This document shows positions 5,512 to 13,186 of a stretch of 17,551 nucleotides of DNA, one piece after another; position 1 is the stretch's first letter, and each line of letters begins with the position of its first letter. The stretch is taken from assembly GCA_019415985.1 (NCBI GenBank), contig DXYE01000056.1:1-17551 (forward strand). Reading direction: 5' to 3'. The DNA comes from Clostridiales bacterium (lineage in GTDB: Bacteria; Bacillota; Clostridia; Oscillospirales; CAG-272). The notes under the pieces are model-generated. The model saw nothing but the letters and a program-made list of their open reading frames with translations. It was not told the DNA's origin and ran no database searches. A program made the position numbers and the translations under genes.

Positions 5512-7149
5512 TCAGATGATCAGATAGGCGCCGATTACGCGGCTCGTGTTTTCGTTATATTTCAGCCAGCCGTCACCCAAAGCCTGCTCAAGCACATATC
5601 GTCTGTCGAAGCCGCTGTTCGCGCATGCAAGCGCACACACATGCGCATCTGCTTTGAGCGTTTTTGACAGATCCCTGTATACCGCTTCGCGTGCGTAGGC
5701 ATTGACAGCGGCGATAATACATTGGATCTTTCCGGCAGTTTCTTTGATTTCGCTCTTTTCTGTCTCGCTGAATCTCTCCGGATACGTCTCGTCGCCGTGT
5801 CTGTGAAAGACGACAATGCAGGGTACATATCCTCCCTCTTCTCTGCGGAGGTATCCGTATTTCAGCAGATCCTGAATCAAATTCTCATCACAGTCGCAGG
5901 GCCGGCCTTCGGCTGCTGCTTTCAGAATTTCCGCATGCTCATTTGTTATATAATCCGGCGTTTTCGCAAGGATATTTGCATACTGATATTTATATTGCTG
6001 GAAAAGTACATCCGGTGCGTCTTCGCGACCGCTGTGGCAGCCATGCAGACCGACGTAAGGAGGAAGCGCAATTTCCGCTTCCTGGTAGCCTACGATATCC
6101 CAATTTCCGTTGTCGGGACGTCTCGTGAATGCTCGCCTTTTTATGCCAAAGGTATCGGCGGAAAGCCGGTCAAACGCTGCCATAAGCAGCGTCCATTTTG
6201 CATCCTCATAGCTTTGATGCCTGCCGTAGTAATTCAGTCCTTCTCTTTCGCATGCGGCGTTGAAACTGTCCAGCAGTTTTTCAAGCAGGGAAGTTACCTC
6301 CCCGGCAGAACCGGTGATTCTGTCATGGATGAGCTCCTGTGTCCTTCGGCTAATAATAGGGAAAGCTGTTTCGTATTTGCCGTTTCGCTTTATAAGAAAG
6401 GTCTGCTCTGTCAGAAATTTCAGTTCATCCTCAATGTATGGCAGCGCGATGCCAAGCTGCAGTGAAATTTCCTCCGCGGTTTCGGGGTTGTCATAGATTT
6501 CCAGAAAAATATTTTTATACATTGCGTGGGTGAGGATGCTCCAGGGCTGACCCTTGCTGCCAAAGGACGAACAGTTGTTGATAAAATGAATTTCTTCGGG
6601 CTTGTAGCTCTTTGATCCGAATTCTCTTGCCATACTCATTCCCTCTTTCAGTTTTTTTCTTGCACGGTGCAGCCGTGCCTGTACCGTGCCCTCAGGGAGT
6701 GTCAGAGAAGCAGCGATTTTTTTGATCGGCGTATCCTCAATATAGTACGCGACAAGAATGCTGCGGCAGTCGGATGAGATGAACGCCAGCTCCCGCTGAA
6801 GCAGAGACAGTTCCTCGCTGCGTATCCATGCAGCCTCGACGCTTTCGGACGTATCCTCAAGCTCATAGTCTCCGATATCGGAACCGGTTACCGCTTCGGA
6901 GCGCTTGCGCTTTTTGTATGCCCACACGCTGTACCGATTTTTTGCAATTCTCCATACCCATGCCGAAAACCTTGACGGTACGGTACCTCTGGACAGCGCC
7001 GAGAGAACGTTCATCGAAATATCAGACGAAAGATCCTCTGCATCGCACACATTTCCAGTTCTTTTCAGGCAAAAGTAAAAGATCTTTTCCATGTAGTCCT
7101 CAGCATATTCATTGATCAGCGCCGGGGTGGAAGCATCCGAATTTGTCAC
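5512..7149 (-). CDS. ECF-like sigma factor fused to a long C-terminal regulatory region
   Basis: The start is GTG 7149, with AAGGGAGG 8 nt upstream, giving 545 residues, about three times a normal ECF sigma factor. Residues about 10-80 are sigma region 2 (DAEDLSSDISMNVLSAL; AWVWRIAKNRYSVW). Residues about 115-170 are region 4 (LAFISSDCRSILVAYYIEDT, then KKIAASLTLPEGTVQARLHR). A winged-helix-like segment follows at about 210-280 (NPETAEEISLQLGIALPYIE, FLTEQTFLIKRNGKYETAFP). The remaining roughly 265 residues are mixed alpha/beta and unknown to me, with no transmembrane segment. No anti-sigma gene is adjacent, so the extension may regulate the factor in cis; this is inference. It would direct RNA polymerase to its own promoter set, not visible here. 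The gene is transcribed alone, convergent with the XRE regulator. Confidence 0.85.
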   Translation of the reverse strand: MTNSDASTPALINEYAEDYMEKIFYFCLKRTGNVCDAEDLSSDISMNVLSALSRGTVPSRFSAWVWRIAKNRYSVWAYKKRKRSEAVTGSDIGDYELEDTSESVEAAWIRSEELSLLQRELAFISSDCRSILVAYYIEDTPIKKIAASLTLPEGTVQARLHRARKKLKEGMSMAREFGSKSYKPEEIHFINNCSSFGSKGQPWSILTHAMYKNIFLEIYDNPETAEEISLQLGIALPYIEDELKFLTEQTFLIKRNGKYETAFPIISRRTQELIHDRITGSAGEVTSLLEKLLDSFNAACEREGLNYYGRHQSYEDAKWTLLMAAFDRLSADTFGIKRRAFTRRPDNGNWDIVGYQEAEIALPPYVGLHGCHSGREDAPDVLFQQYKYQYANILAKTPDYITNEHAEILKAAAEGRPCDCDENLIQDLLKYGYLRREEGGYVPCIVVFHRHGDETYPERFSETEKSEIKETAGKIQCIIAAVNAYAREAVYRDLSKTLKADAHVCALACANSGFDRRYVLEQALGDGWLKYNENTSRVIGAYLII

Positions 7150-7168
7150 GTTCTCAACCTCCCTTCAT

Positions 7169-7201
7169 CTATATAGTGCTGCAATTTTCCGAATCGTTGC
7201 A
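7169..7201 (-). promoter_or_regulatory. Possible autoregulated ECF-type promoter
   Basis: Reading the minus strand, TGCAAC (7196-7201) and the palindrome CTATATAG (7169-7176) lie 19 nt apart, just before the ribosome binding site of the sigma gene. Many ECF factors use an AAC-containing -35 and regulate themselves. No consensus sigma-A promoter is visible in the same place. This is weak evidence. Confidence 0.25.
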
Positions 7202-7377
7202 TTTTTTTATAAAATTACTGCTGCGTATGAACGGCTTGTGCGTAAGCGGGGCTTTCTTCTATTCATGGATCACGTCCGGTTGACATACCAGCGGCGAGAA
7301 CCGTAAAACCAGGTTGTCAAACGGAAGCACTGTTTGCACTGCCTCACAGAAAACGCAAAGTGGGCGTCCGCTCTCAT

Positions 7378-7423
7378 AAAAAAGCTTGCGAGCCGTTAAT
7401 GATATGGCCCGCAAGCTTTTTTT
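7378..7423 (-). terminator. Rho-independent terminator of the flavodiiron gene (works on both strands)
   Basis: The 10-bp stem AAAGCTTGCG (7381-7390) / CGCAAGCTTT (7410-7419) encloses an inner GCC/GGC pair. It is flanked by A6 on the left and T7 on the right, so both orientations have a U-tract. It lies about 110 nt after the fprA stop codon on the minus strand. Confidence 0.8.
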
Positions 7424-7532
7424 GCGTCAGTACAGATTAATGCAAGACAAAACGGCGCTTTGCCAATGAATTTTTATAAACAAATGTTCCCTACACTGCC
7501 GAAAATATTTCAAATTGCGAAGAATGCCCCGT

Positions 7533-8711
7533 TCAACCGACAGCCGTCTGGCTGCGTGCGGCCAGTTCCTCTGCAAGCGCCCTTATCTGTGCGATACTAT
7601 CGTCGTTCAGCGCCGCGTTTATGGTGACGCTATGCTCGGCAAATGTGATTTGCTCCAGCGACTCAAGCGTGGCCCTCATCAGCTTGTTTGCCGCCGGCGC
7701 CCACGAACCGTTTTCCATAAGCGCGACCGTCCGCTTCTGATAATTCCGCTCTGTAAGGTGGGAAAGAAATGTCCGCATCGACGGGAAGATCCCGCCGTTG
7801 TAGGTAGTAGAGGCAAGCACGAGTGTATCATACCGGAAAGCGTCTTCAACCGCTTCGAACAGGTCGCACCGCGCCAGATCGAAATATACTGCCGTCACAC
7901 CGCGCGCTTCCAGTTCTCTTTTGAGAAGCTCAGCAGCCTCGCGGGTATGACCGTACACCGACGCGCAGCAGATACAAACGCCGGGGGTTTCCGGCGTGTA
8001 GCTGGACCAGGTGTCGTAGAGCGAAAGATATTTTCCAAGGTTTTCGCGGAGTACCGGTCCGTGAAGCGGGCATATTGCGGCAATACTGAGCGCAGATACC
8101 TTTTTCAGCAGACCCTGTACAGGCCTGCCGTATTTTCCGACAATACCGAAATAGTAGCGTCTGGCCTCGCAGGCCCAATCCTCGTCTGCATCCAGCGCCC
8201 CGAATTTGCCGAACGCATCCGCGGAAAACAGGAAATTTTCCGTTTCTTCATACGTCACCATAACCTCCGGCCAATGTACCATGGGCGCCGTGAAAAAGCG
8301 GAGCGTATGACCGCCAAGTCTCAGCGTATCGCCTTCCTTGACCAAAAGCATATTCGACAACTTCAGCTTCGGAAAATATTTTCTGATCATTTCAAAGGTC
8401 TTTGCATTACCCACTACGGTTGCAGTGCTGTACTGCGATAAAAACGCATCGATGGATGCCGAGTGATCCGGTTCCATATGCTGAATAACGAGATAATCCG
8501 GCTTCCGCCCACCGAGAACCTCCTGCAGGTTGTCCAACCATTCAGCGGTTTTTCTGCCGTCGACCGTATCCATAACCGCAATTTTGTCGTCTAGAATGAC
8601 GTATGAATTGTATGCCATGCCCTCGGGCACAGCGAACTGCCCTTCGAACAGGTCGAGATCGCGATCATTTGTTCCGATATATAGAACAGAATCACCGAGC
8701 TTTTTGATCAT
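7533..8711 (-). CDS. fprA: FprA-family flavodiiron protein (A-type flavoprotein)
   Basis: The start is ATG 8711, with AAAGGA about 10 nt upstream, giving 392 residues; the GTG at 8720 has no room for a binding site. The N-terminal metallo-beta-lactamase-like domain carries the full di-iron ligand set: H78-x-E80-x-D82-H83 (IQHMEPDHS), H146 (MVHWP), D165 (SADAFG) and H217 (PLHGPV). The C-terminal flavodoxin domain starts near residue 245 (VCICCASVYGHTREAAELL) and has the FMN-loop stretch STTYNGGIFPSM. No rubredoxin or flavin-reductase domain is fused, so it is a class A enzyme. Family members reduce O2 to water or NO to N2O in the cytoplasm of anaerobes, taking electrons from rubredoxin or a similar partner, which is not encoded nearby. 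It appears monocistronic, with its own terminator. Confidence 0.95.
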   Translation of the reverse strand: MIKKLGDSVLYIGTNDRDLDLFEGQFAVPEGMAYNSYVILDDKIAVMDTVDGRKTAEWLDNLQEVLGGRKPDYLVIQHMEPDHSASIDAFLSQYSTATVVGNAKTFEMIRKYFPKLKLSNMLLVKEGDTLRLGGHTLRFFTAPMVHWPEVMVTYEETENFLFSADAFGKFGALDADEDWACEARRYYFGIVGKYGRPVQGLLKKVSALSIAAICPLHGPVLRENLGKYLSLYDTWSSYTPETPGVCICCASVYGHTREAAELLKRELEARGVTAVYFDLARCDLFEAVEDAFRYDTLVLASTTYNGGIFPSMRTFLSHLTERNYQKRTVALMENGSWAPAANKLMRATLESLEQITFAEHSVTINAALNDDSIAQIRALAEELAARSQTAVG

Positions 8712-8924
8712 TTGATACACGTCCTTTCTGTGCTGAAGCCATCTGTCTTCTTTAAATTTGTTGTGAAATCGTAAAAATCCGAACCGCAGCCCTATGCCTT
8801 CGCCTTGCTAAAAGATAAAGTCTGATTTTTATAAAACCGGTACGGGGCGGATACGTGGGTTAAATATGAACAGGCTAGGGGAGCGGCTCTCTATTCTCGG
8901 CCTGGAAAAGCGGCGCTTATATGG

Positions 8925-9120
8925 CCATCGGAAAAGGAACTCTTGAAAAAAGGATACCGCAACGCCTTACGCCCGCTCGTCCGCATCACAGAAGAGGCGG
9001 GACGGCATCTTTACAGGTTTCTATAACGCCGATCTTTCGAAACGGTCCGCCGCAGCGGTATACGAATTGAAAGAACTGTCGGCGTTTAAACTGCTGCCGG
9101 CGTGCCTACGCCCATCTGAG
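8925..9120 (+). pseudogene. Frameshifted remnant of a MarR-like regulator
   Basis: One plus frame reads EKELLKKGYRNALRPLVRIT then EEAG up to about 9002. The next frame takes over at 9001 with DGIFTGFYNADLSKRSAAAV then YELKELSAF. Joined by one shift near 9000, they resemble the end of a MarR-family protein (end of the wing, then the long dimerisation helices). The upstream DNA-binding part is not recognisable. The rest of the 8712-9152 gap shows no other gene. The family assignment is by pattern only. Confidence 0.35.
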
Positions 9121-9152
9121 ACGCCTCATCTCCCCTGCCGCACAGACTCATT

Positions 9153-10943
9153 TTACCCTTCGCAGCCATCGATGACAGCCTTGATCCGTCTTACGCCCGC
9201 CGAGGATGCCTGTTCCTTGACGATCTTAAAGGATCCGAGTTCAGATGTATTTTGTGCATGGGGGCCGCCGCAGATCTCCTTGGAATAGCCCTCGATGGTA
9301 TAAACCTTTACACGCTCCCCGTATTTGTCCCCGAATATACCGATGGCGCCGGCGGCTTTTGCCTCTTCCACCGTCATTTCCTCACATATTACCGGAATTG
9401 CCTTGGAAATCGCCTCGTTTACGATGTCCGTCACCTGACGCAGCTCATCCTCGGTCAGTTTTCTGTCAAAGGAAAAATCAAAGCGCAGACGCTCCGGTGT
9501 GATGTTGCTGCCTCTCTGGAAAACCGTGTCGCCCAACACCCGGCGGAGCGCGCCATCCAGCAGATGCGTTGCTGTGTGGAGCCGCGTCGTCTGTTCGCTG
9601 TTGTCAGCCAGACCGCCCTTGAATTTCTGTGCAGCGCCGGCTCTTGACTTTTCCTGGTGCTCCTGGAATTTTTTCTCGAAGCCCTCCGCGTCCACCGTAA
9701 TGTGTTTTTCCAGAGCCAGCTCCTGTGTCAGCTCCAGCGGGAAACCAAAAGTATCGTACAGCTTGAAGGCTAGCTCACTGGAAAGCATACCGCCTTCCGG
9801 TACGCCGGAAAGGTATTTTTTCGCCATACTCAGTCCCTGATCCAGGGTTTTGCGGAACGTCTGCTCCTCCTTATCTATTTGCTCCAGAATAAAGTCCCTG
9901 TGCTGTGACAGCTCCGGATAGGCCTCGGAATAGTTTTCAATAACGACGCAGGCGATCCGCCGCATGGCACCGCTCTCCGCTCCCAGCTGTCTGAGGTAAC
10001 GCATGACGCGCCGTATCAGTCTCCTCAGTACATAGCCCTGGTCGACATTGGACGGCGTTACCGCCTTGTCATCTCCTAAAATAAAGGTTGCGGCCCGCAT
10101 GTGATCGCAGATGATGCGGAAGCTTCTTGTCAGCGCCTCGTCGGATGCGTTGTATGTGCGCCCCGTCAGTTTCTCAATTTCACGGATCAGGGGAAGGAAC
10201 AGATCTGTATCATATACGCTCTCGACGCCGTTGAGAATAGTCAGCACCCGCTCGAGCCCCAGGCCCGTATCCACATTGTGAATCGGCATTTTTTCGTATA
10301 CGCCGTCCTTTGTCTTGTTGTATTCCATGAACACGTTGTTCCAGATCTCGAGGTACTTGCCGCAGTCACAGCTCGGTCCGCAGCCGGGACCGCACGCCGG
10401 CTTGCCCGTATCGTAAAAAATCTCGGTATCCGGACCGCAGGGACCGGTCTGTCCTGCCGGCCCCCACCAGTTTTCCTTTCTTGTATAGAAGAAAATGCGT
10501 TCGTCCGGATAACCCAGCTCTTTCCAGACGCGGAGCGTCTCCTCATCCCGCGGGATCTCCTCGTCCCCGCCGAACACCGAAACCGCGATACGCTCTTTGG
10601 GCAGACAGAGAACCTGGGTTAGAAATTCATGACTCATACGGATGGATTCGTTTTTAAAGTAGTCGTTGAGCGACCAGTTGCCCAACATTTCAAAACAGGT
10701 CAAATGACTGCCGTCCCCCACCGCGTCGATGTCCCCGGTTCTCAGACACTTCTGGCAGTCTACGAGCCTGTTTCCGAGCGGATGCTTTTCTCCCAGAAGA
10801 TAGGGGACCAGCGGATGCATGCCCGCCGTTGTAAACAGGACGCTGGGATCGTTTTCGGGAATCAGAGATGCCGAACGGATTTCAGCGTGGCCTTTCCCGG
10901 CAAAAAAGTCGATATATTTTCTTCTCAATTCGTTGGCTTTCAT
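9153..10943 (-). CDS. alaS: Alanyl-tRNA synthetase, short form without the C-terminal C-Ala domain
   Basis: This is a 596-residue enzyme; standard bacterial AlaRS has about 870. The catalytic domain opens MKANELRRKYIDFFAGKGHA and contains the motif 2 region QKCLRTGDIDAVGD...FEMLGNWSLNDYF (64-96) and DTGLGLERV (225-233). A Cys-rich insertion, C184-C188-C192-C194, sits just after GPCGPDTEIFYD and looks metal-binding. The tRNA-recognition region follows. The editing domain has HTATH (456-460) and CGGPH (558-562), the zinc site usually written HxxxH and CxxxH. The protein stops there, so the oligomerisation/C-Ala part is absent. It charges tRNA-Ala and can probably deacylate mischarged Ser/Gly. 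The divergent GMHPLVPYLLG segment separates it from the usual housekeeping sequence, so it may be a second copy. It has its own strong promoter and no T-box. Confidence 0.9.
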   Translation of the reverse strand: MKANELRRKYIDFFAGKGHAEIRSASLIPENDPSVLFTTAGMHPLVPYLLGEKHPLGNRLVDCQKCLRTGDIDAVGDGSHLTCFEMLGNWSLNDYFKNESIRMSHEFLTQVLCLPKERIAVSVFGGDEEIPRDEETLRVWKELGYPDERIFFYTRKENWWGPAGQTGPCGPDTEIFYDTGKPACGPGCGPSCDCGKYLEIWNNVFMEYNKTKDGVYEKMPIHNVDTGLGLERVLTILNGVESVYDTDLFLPLIREIEKLTGRTYNASDEALTRSFRIICDHMRAATFILGDDKAVTPSNVDQGYVLRRLIRRVMRYLRQLGAESGAMRRIACVVIENYSEAYPELSQHRDFILEQIDKEEQTFRKTLDQGLSMAKKYLSGVPEGGMLSSELAFKLYDTFGFPLELTQELALEKHITVDAEGFEKKFQEHQEKSRAGAAQKFKGGLADNSEQTTRLHTATHLLDGALRRVLGDTVFQRGSNITPERLRFDFSFDRKLTEDELRQVTDIVNEAISKAIPVICEEMTVEEAKAAGAIGIFGDKYGERVKVYTIEGYSKEICGGPHAQNTSELGSFKIVKEQASSAGVRRIKAVIDGCEG

Positions 10944-10981
10944 CGCTTTGGACTACCATCCTCTTCTTTCATATTTTTTTA

Positions 10982-11010
10982 ATAATATCATATTTTTACG
11001 TCCCTGTCAA
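10982..11010 (-). promoter_or_regulatory. Strong sigma-A promoter of the short alaS gene
   Basis: On the minus strand TTGACA (11005-11010), a 17-nt spacer and an extended -10 TGA-TATTAT (hexamer 10982-10987) match consensus. The expected leader is only about 30 nt, which leaves no room for a T-box riboswitch. Confidence 0.8.
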
Positions 11011-11237
11011 TACGGCAAGCTGTTAAGAAAAGCCATAGATGACAGTGCTTTGCCTGAAAAACAGCAAGAATAGAATCTTCATGTGCCGAATGGCTTCCAC
11101 AGCTTCCCTCTAATACCCTAAAATTTCCCAAACAAATGCAGCAGAACCGAAGCCTCCGTCCCGTGCGGCGCGCAGAGATGTCTGCAGCCGAAGAAGACAG
11201 CAACCGGCAACAAATGAGAAAATTTGTGATTTATGGC

Positions 11238-11266
11238 TTGAAAAACAACCTTTTATCGCATATAAT
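11238..11266 (+). promoter_or_regulatory. Strong sigma-A promoter of the aldo/keto reductase gene
   Basis: TTGAAA (11238-11243), a 17-nt spacer and a perfect TATAAT (11261-11266). It is divergent from the alaS promoter, and the next plus-strand gene is the aldo/keto reductase at 11538. Confidence 0.75.
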
Positions 11267-11537
11267 AATACAAACGACTTTTTCACCGGTCAGATGCTGA
11301 AATTTCCGGCAGTACGTTTTTCTGCCGGACATGGCGGCGCTGTAATAAAGCCTTGACTGCCGCTGTTCCGGCTTTTCAGCAATTAGAAAAAAGGAGCGCT
11401 GTACCTGTTCTCGCGCAGTTCGCCATGATTTCATGCTGTACCCAGAAATGTGCTTCCCTTCACGGATGCCGGATGCCCGGAATTCTTGAAAAGCAGCGGC
11501 TTGGAAATGATCTAAATGAAGGAGAGGAATACGTCTT
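11267..11537 (+). other. Long 5' leader of the aldo/keto reductase gene
   Basis: This transcribed leader of about 265 nt contains a perfect 8-bp hairpin TCCGGCAG / CTGCCGGA (about 11308-11332) with no U-tract after it. A frame of up to 38 codons from ATG 11425 (MISCCTQKCASLHGCRMPGI...) has its TGA overlapping the reductase ATG as ATGA. That little frame lacks a good ribosome binding site, so a coupled leader peptide is only a possibility. Confidence 0.35.
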
Positions 11538-12635
11538 ATGAAAAATTTTGGATTTGGATGTATGCGTCTGCCAATGCAGGCGGACGAAATCGACCTTGAA
11601 CAATTTAAGAAGATGGTGGACAGATTTCTTGCAGAGGGCTTTACCTATTTCGACACGGCGCACGGTTATCACAGCGGAAAAAGCGAAATTGCCGTCAGAG
11701 AGGGCCTGGTAAAGCGTTATCCTCGGGATGCCTACCTTCTCACCGACAAGCTGACGGAAAATTATTTTGATTGTGAGGAGGATATCATCCCCTTCTGCGA
11801 GAGCCAGCTCGAAATCACTGGCGCAGGGTATTTCGATTATTATTTACTGCATTCCTTAACCCGTGAAAATTACCGGAAGTTTGTGCGCTGCCGTGCCTTT
11901 GATGCCGCAGTAAAGCTAAAAGAAGCGGGAAAAATCAGGCATATTGGCATTTCCTTCCACGATAAGGCTGACCTTCTTTCGGAAATTCTGAGTACTTATC
12001 CGCAAATTGAGACGGTACAGATTCAATTTAATTACATGGATTATGACGATCCGGGCATTGAAAGCAGAAAGGTATATGAGGTCTGTCGGAAATTCGGCAA
12101 GCCCGTCATTGTTATGGAGCCGGTTAAGGGCGGAGGTCTGGTCAACCTGCCGGAGGCGGCAGGGCAGATCCTCGACCAGCTTAACGGCGGAAGCTATGCC
12201 AGCTATGCCATTCGATATGCGGCCAGCTTTGAGGGGGTCTTTATGGTGCTCTCCGGGATGAGCACTTTGGAGCAGCTGGAGGACAATATCAGCTACATGA
12301 AACATTTTCAGCCCTTGAGCGAGAAGGAATTCGACGCCATTGACCGTGTAAGGGAATTTCTGCACGGCCAGGATATTATACCATGCACAGCCTGCCGCTA
12401 CTGTGTTGACGGCTGTCCTAAAAATATACCGATTCCCGAACTGTTTTCCTGCATGAATGCCAAAAAGCAGTACAAGGATTGGAACAGTGACTTTTATTAC
12501 AGCGTACATACAGAGAAAGGCGGCAGAGCTTCTGACTGCATAAAATGCGGAAAATGCGAGCGTGTATGTCCGCAGCATCTGAAAATCCGTGATCTTCTCG
12601 TGGATGTCGCCGCCGTTTTCGATGCAAAGGAATAA
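11538..12635 (+). CDS. Aldo/keto reductase with C-terminal 2x[4Fe-4S] ferredoxin domain
   Basis: The protein has 365 residues. The start ATG is preceded by AAGGAGAGG (11519-11527) at a slightly long spacing. The N-terminal two-thirds is an aldo/keto reductase barrel with the catalytic tetrad visible: D39 and Y44 (FDTAHGYHSG), K71 (LLTDKL) and H105 (YYLLHS). Later strands are also typical (GKIRHIGISFHD, QIQFNYMD, VIVMEPVKGG). The C-terminal part has two cysteine sets, C283-C286-C289-C293 (CTACRYCVDGCP) and C334-C337-C340-C344 (CIKCGKCERVCP), which would bind two [4Fe-4S] clusters and pass electrons. This fused form is widespread in anaerobic Clostridia; its substrate is generally unknown, and nothing nearby reveals it. 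It is probably cytoplasmic and appears to be transcribed alone. Confidence 0.93.
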   Translation: MKNFGFGCMRLPMQADEIDLEQFKKMVDRFLAEGFTYFDTAHGYHSGKSEIAVREGLVKRYPRDAYLLTDKLTENYFDCEEDIIPFCESQLEITGAGYFDYYLLHSLTRENYRKFVRCRAFDAAVKLKEAGKIRHIGISFHDKADLLSEILSTYPQIETVQIQFNYMDYDDPGIESRKVYEVCRKFGKPVIVMEPVKGGGLVNLPEAAGQILDQLNGGSYASYAIRYAASFEGVFMVLSGMSTLEQLEDNISYMKHFQPLSEKEFDAIDRVREFLHGQDIIPCTACRYCVDGCPKNIPIPELFSCMNAKKQYKDWNSDFYYSVHTEKGGRASDCIKCGKCERVCPQHLKIRDLLVDVAAVFDAKE

Positions 12636-13151
12636 AGAATGCTGGATCTGAGGCGCTGCAAAAGAAGGCAGATTTGCAGTGCCCTCTGATACCAAAAACT
12701 TGCGGCCGCAAACCCGCGCTTTGATAGGGCAAAGCGTATACGTCCTTATCAGAATGAATCCTTTCCTTTGAAGCCTCCTTCGTCGTACGACTTTATCGGT
12801 TTCACGTTAACCTGATTCTGTATTCTGAACCTTGCCGGAACGGAGGGCATCTCGCGCTGCGAGATGCAGATTTTTCATACGTGTTGAGAAACTTTCGCGC
12901 TGTGCCGTTGTTCCATGTTTGCTGAAGAGCGGAGTCGCGGAATCCTTTTTATTAGCCGGAAAAAGACATTTTGGAAAAAGATAGGCGCTGACCGAATCGT
13001 TTGGCATACAATGAAAAATGTGGAAAGGATCGTTCATAAACCTAGAAAACAGCTGGCATAGAAAAGGACCTATAACCTCATAGATTAAAACTTTGATGTC
13101 TTTCCGCTTGTTGTATTCATGAATTGACCATTAAAATTTAGTTATAAGGGG
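12636..13151. other. Non-coding gap with several hairpins
   Basis: No frame here convinces me. A long hairpin at 12650-12686 (GAGGCGCTGCAAA against TTTGCAGTGCCCTC, one wobble and one bulge) follows the reductase stop but has no U-tract. A perfect 12-bp palindrome TTGCGGCCGCAA lies at 12700-12711. A terminator lies at 12847-12875. The minus frame at 12807-13037 has some protein-like stretches but no ribosome binding site or recognisable family. Confidence 0.4.
12847..12875 (+). terminator. Rho-independent terminator
   Basis: The perfect 9-bp stem GCATCTCGC / GCGAGATGC has a 3-nt loop, followed by AGATTTTT. It lies 210 nt after the aldo/keto reductase stop codon and is the best candidate to end that transcript. 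Confidence 0.6.
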
Positions 13152-13180
13152 TTGACAAATTCAGATTTCTGTAATATAAT
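13152..13180 (+). promoter_or_regulatory. Sigma-A promoter of the trp operon
   Basis: Perfect TTGACA (13152-13157), a 17-nt spacer and perfect TATAAT (13175-13180). Transcription would start near 13187, immediately before the T-box leader. Confidence 0.9.
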
Positions 13181-13186
13181 AAAAAA

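Larger units (their letters stand above)
7150..7532. other. Intergenic region between sigma-factor and FprA genes
   Basis: It holds the sigma gene's upstream region, a bidirectional terminator at 7378-7423 (listed separately) and a TTGACA/TGTCAA inverted repeat near 7279-7320 of unclear meaning. I see no credible reading frame. Confidence 0.5.

Noticed and set aside
5257..5667. 136-codon plus-strand frame
   Set aside because: It runs through a terminator hairpin and overlaps the well-supported end of the sigma-factor gene; no ribosome binding site.
5722..6465. 247-codon plus-strand frame opposite the sigma factor
   Set aside because: Antisense shadow of the sigma-factor gene, which has clear sigma region 2 and region 4 motifs.
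7515..8441. 308-codon plus-strand frame opposite the flavodiiron gene
   Set aside because: Antisense shadow of fprA, whose metal ligands and FMN-binding motifs are all intact; Arg/Cys-rich composition.
9067..9288. 73-codon plus-strand frame starting MKELSAFK
   Set aside because: Its first part is the tail of the MarR-like remnant and the rest is antisense to alaS, so it is not an independent gene.
11916..12695. 259-codon minus-strand frame
   Set aside because: Antisense to the aldo/keto reductase, which has its full catalytic tetrad and cysteine motifs.
12807..13037. 76-codon minus-strand frame with some protein-like stretches
   Set aside because: It crosses a strong terminator hairpin, lacks a ribosome binding site and resembles no family I know.
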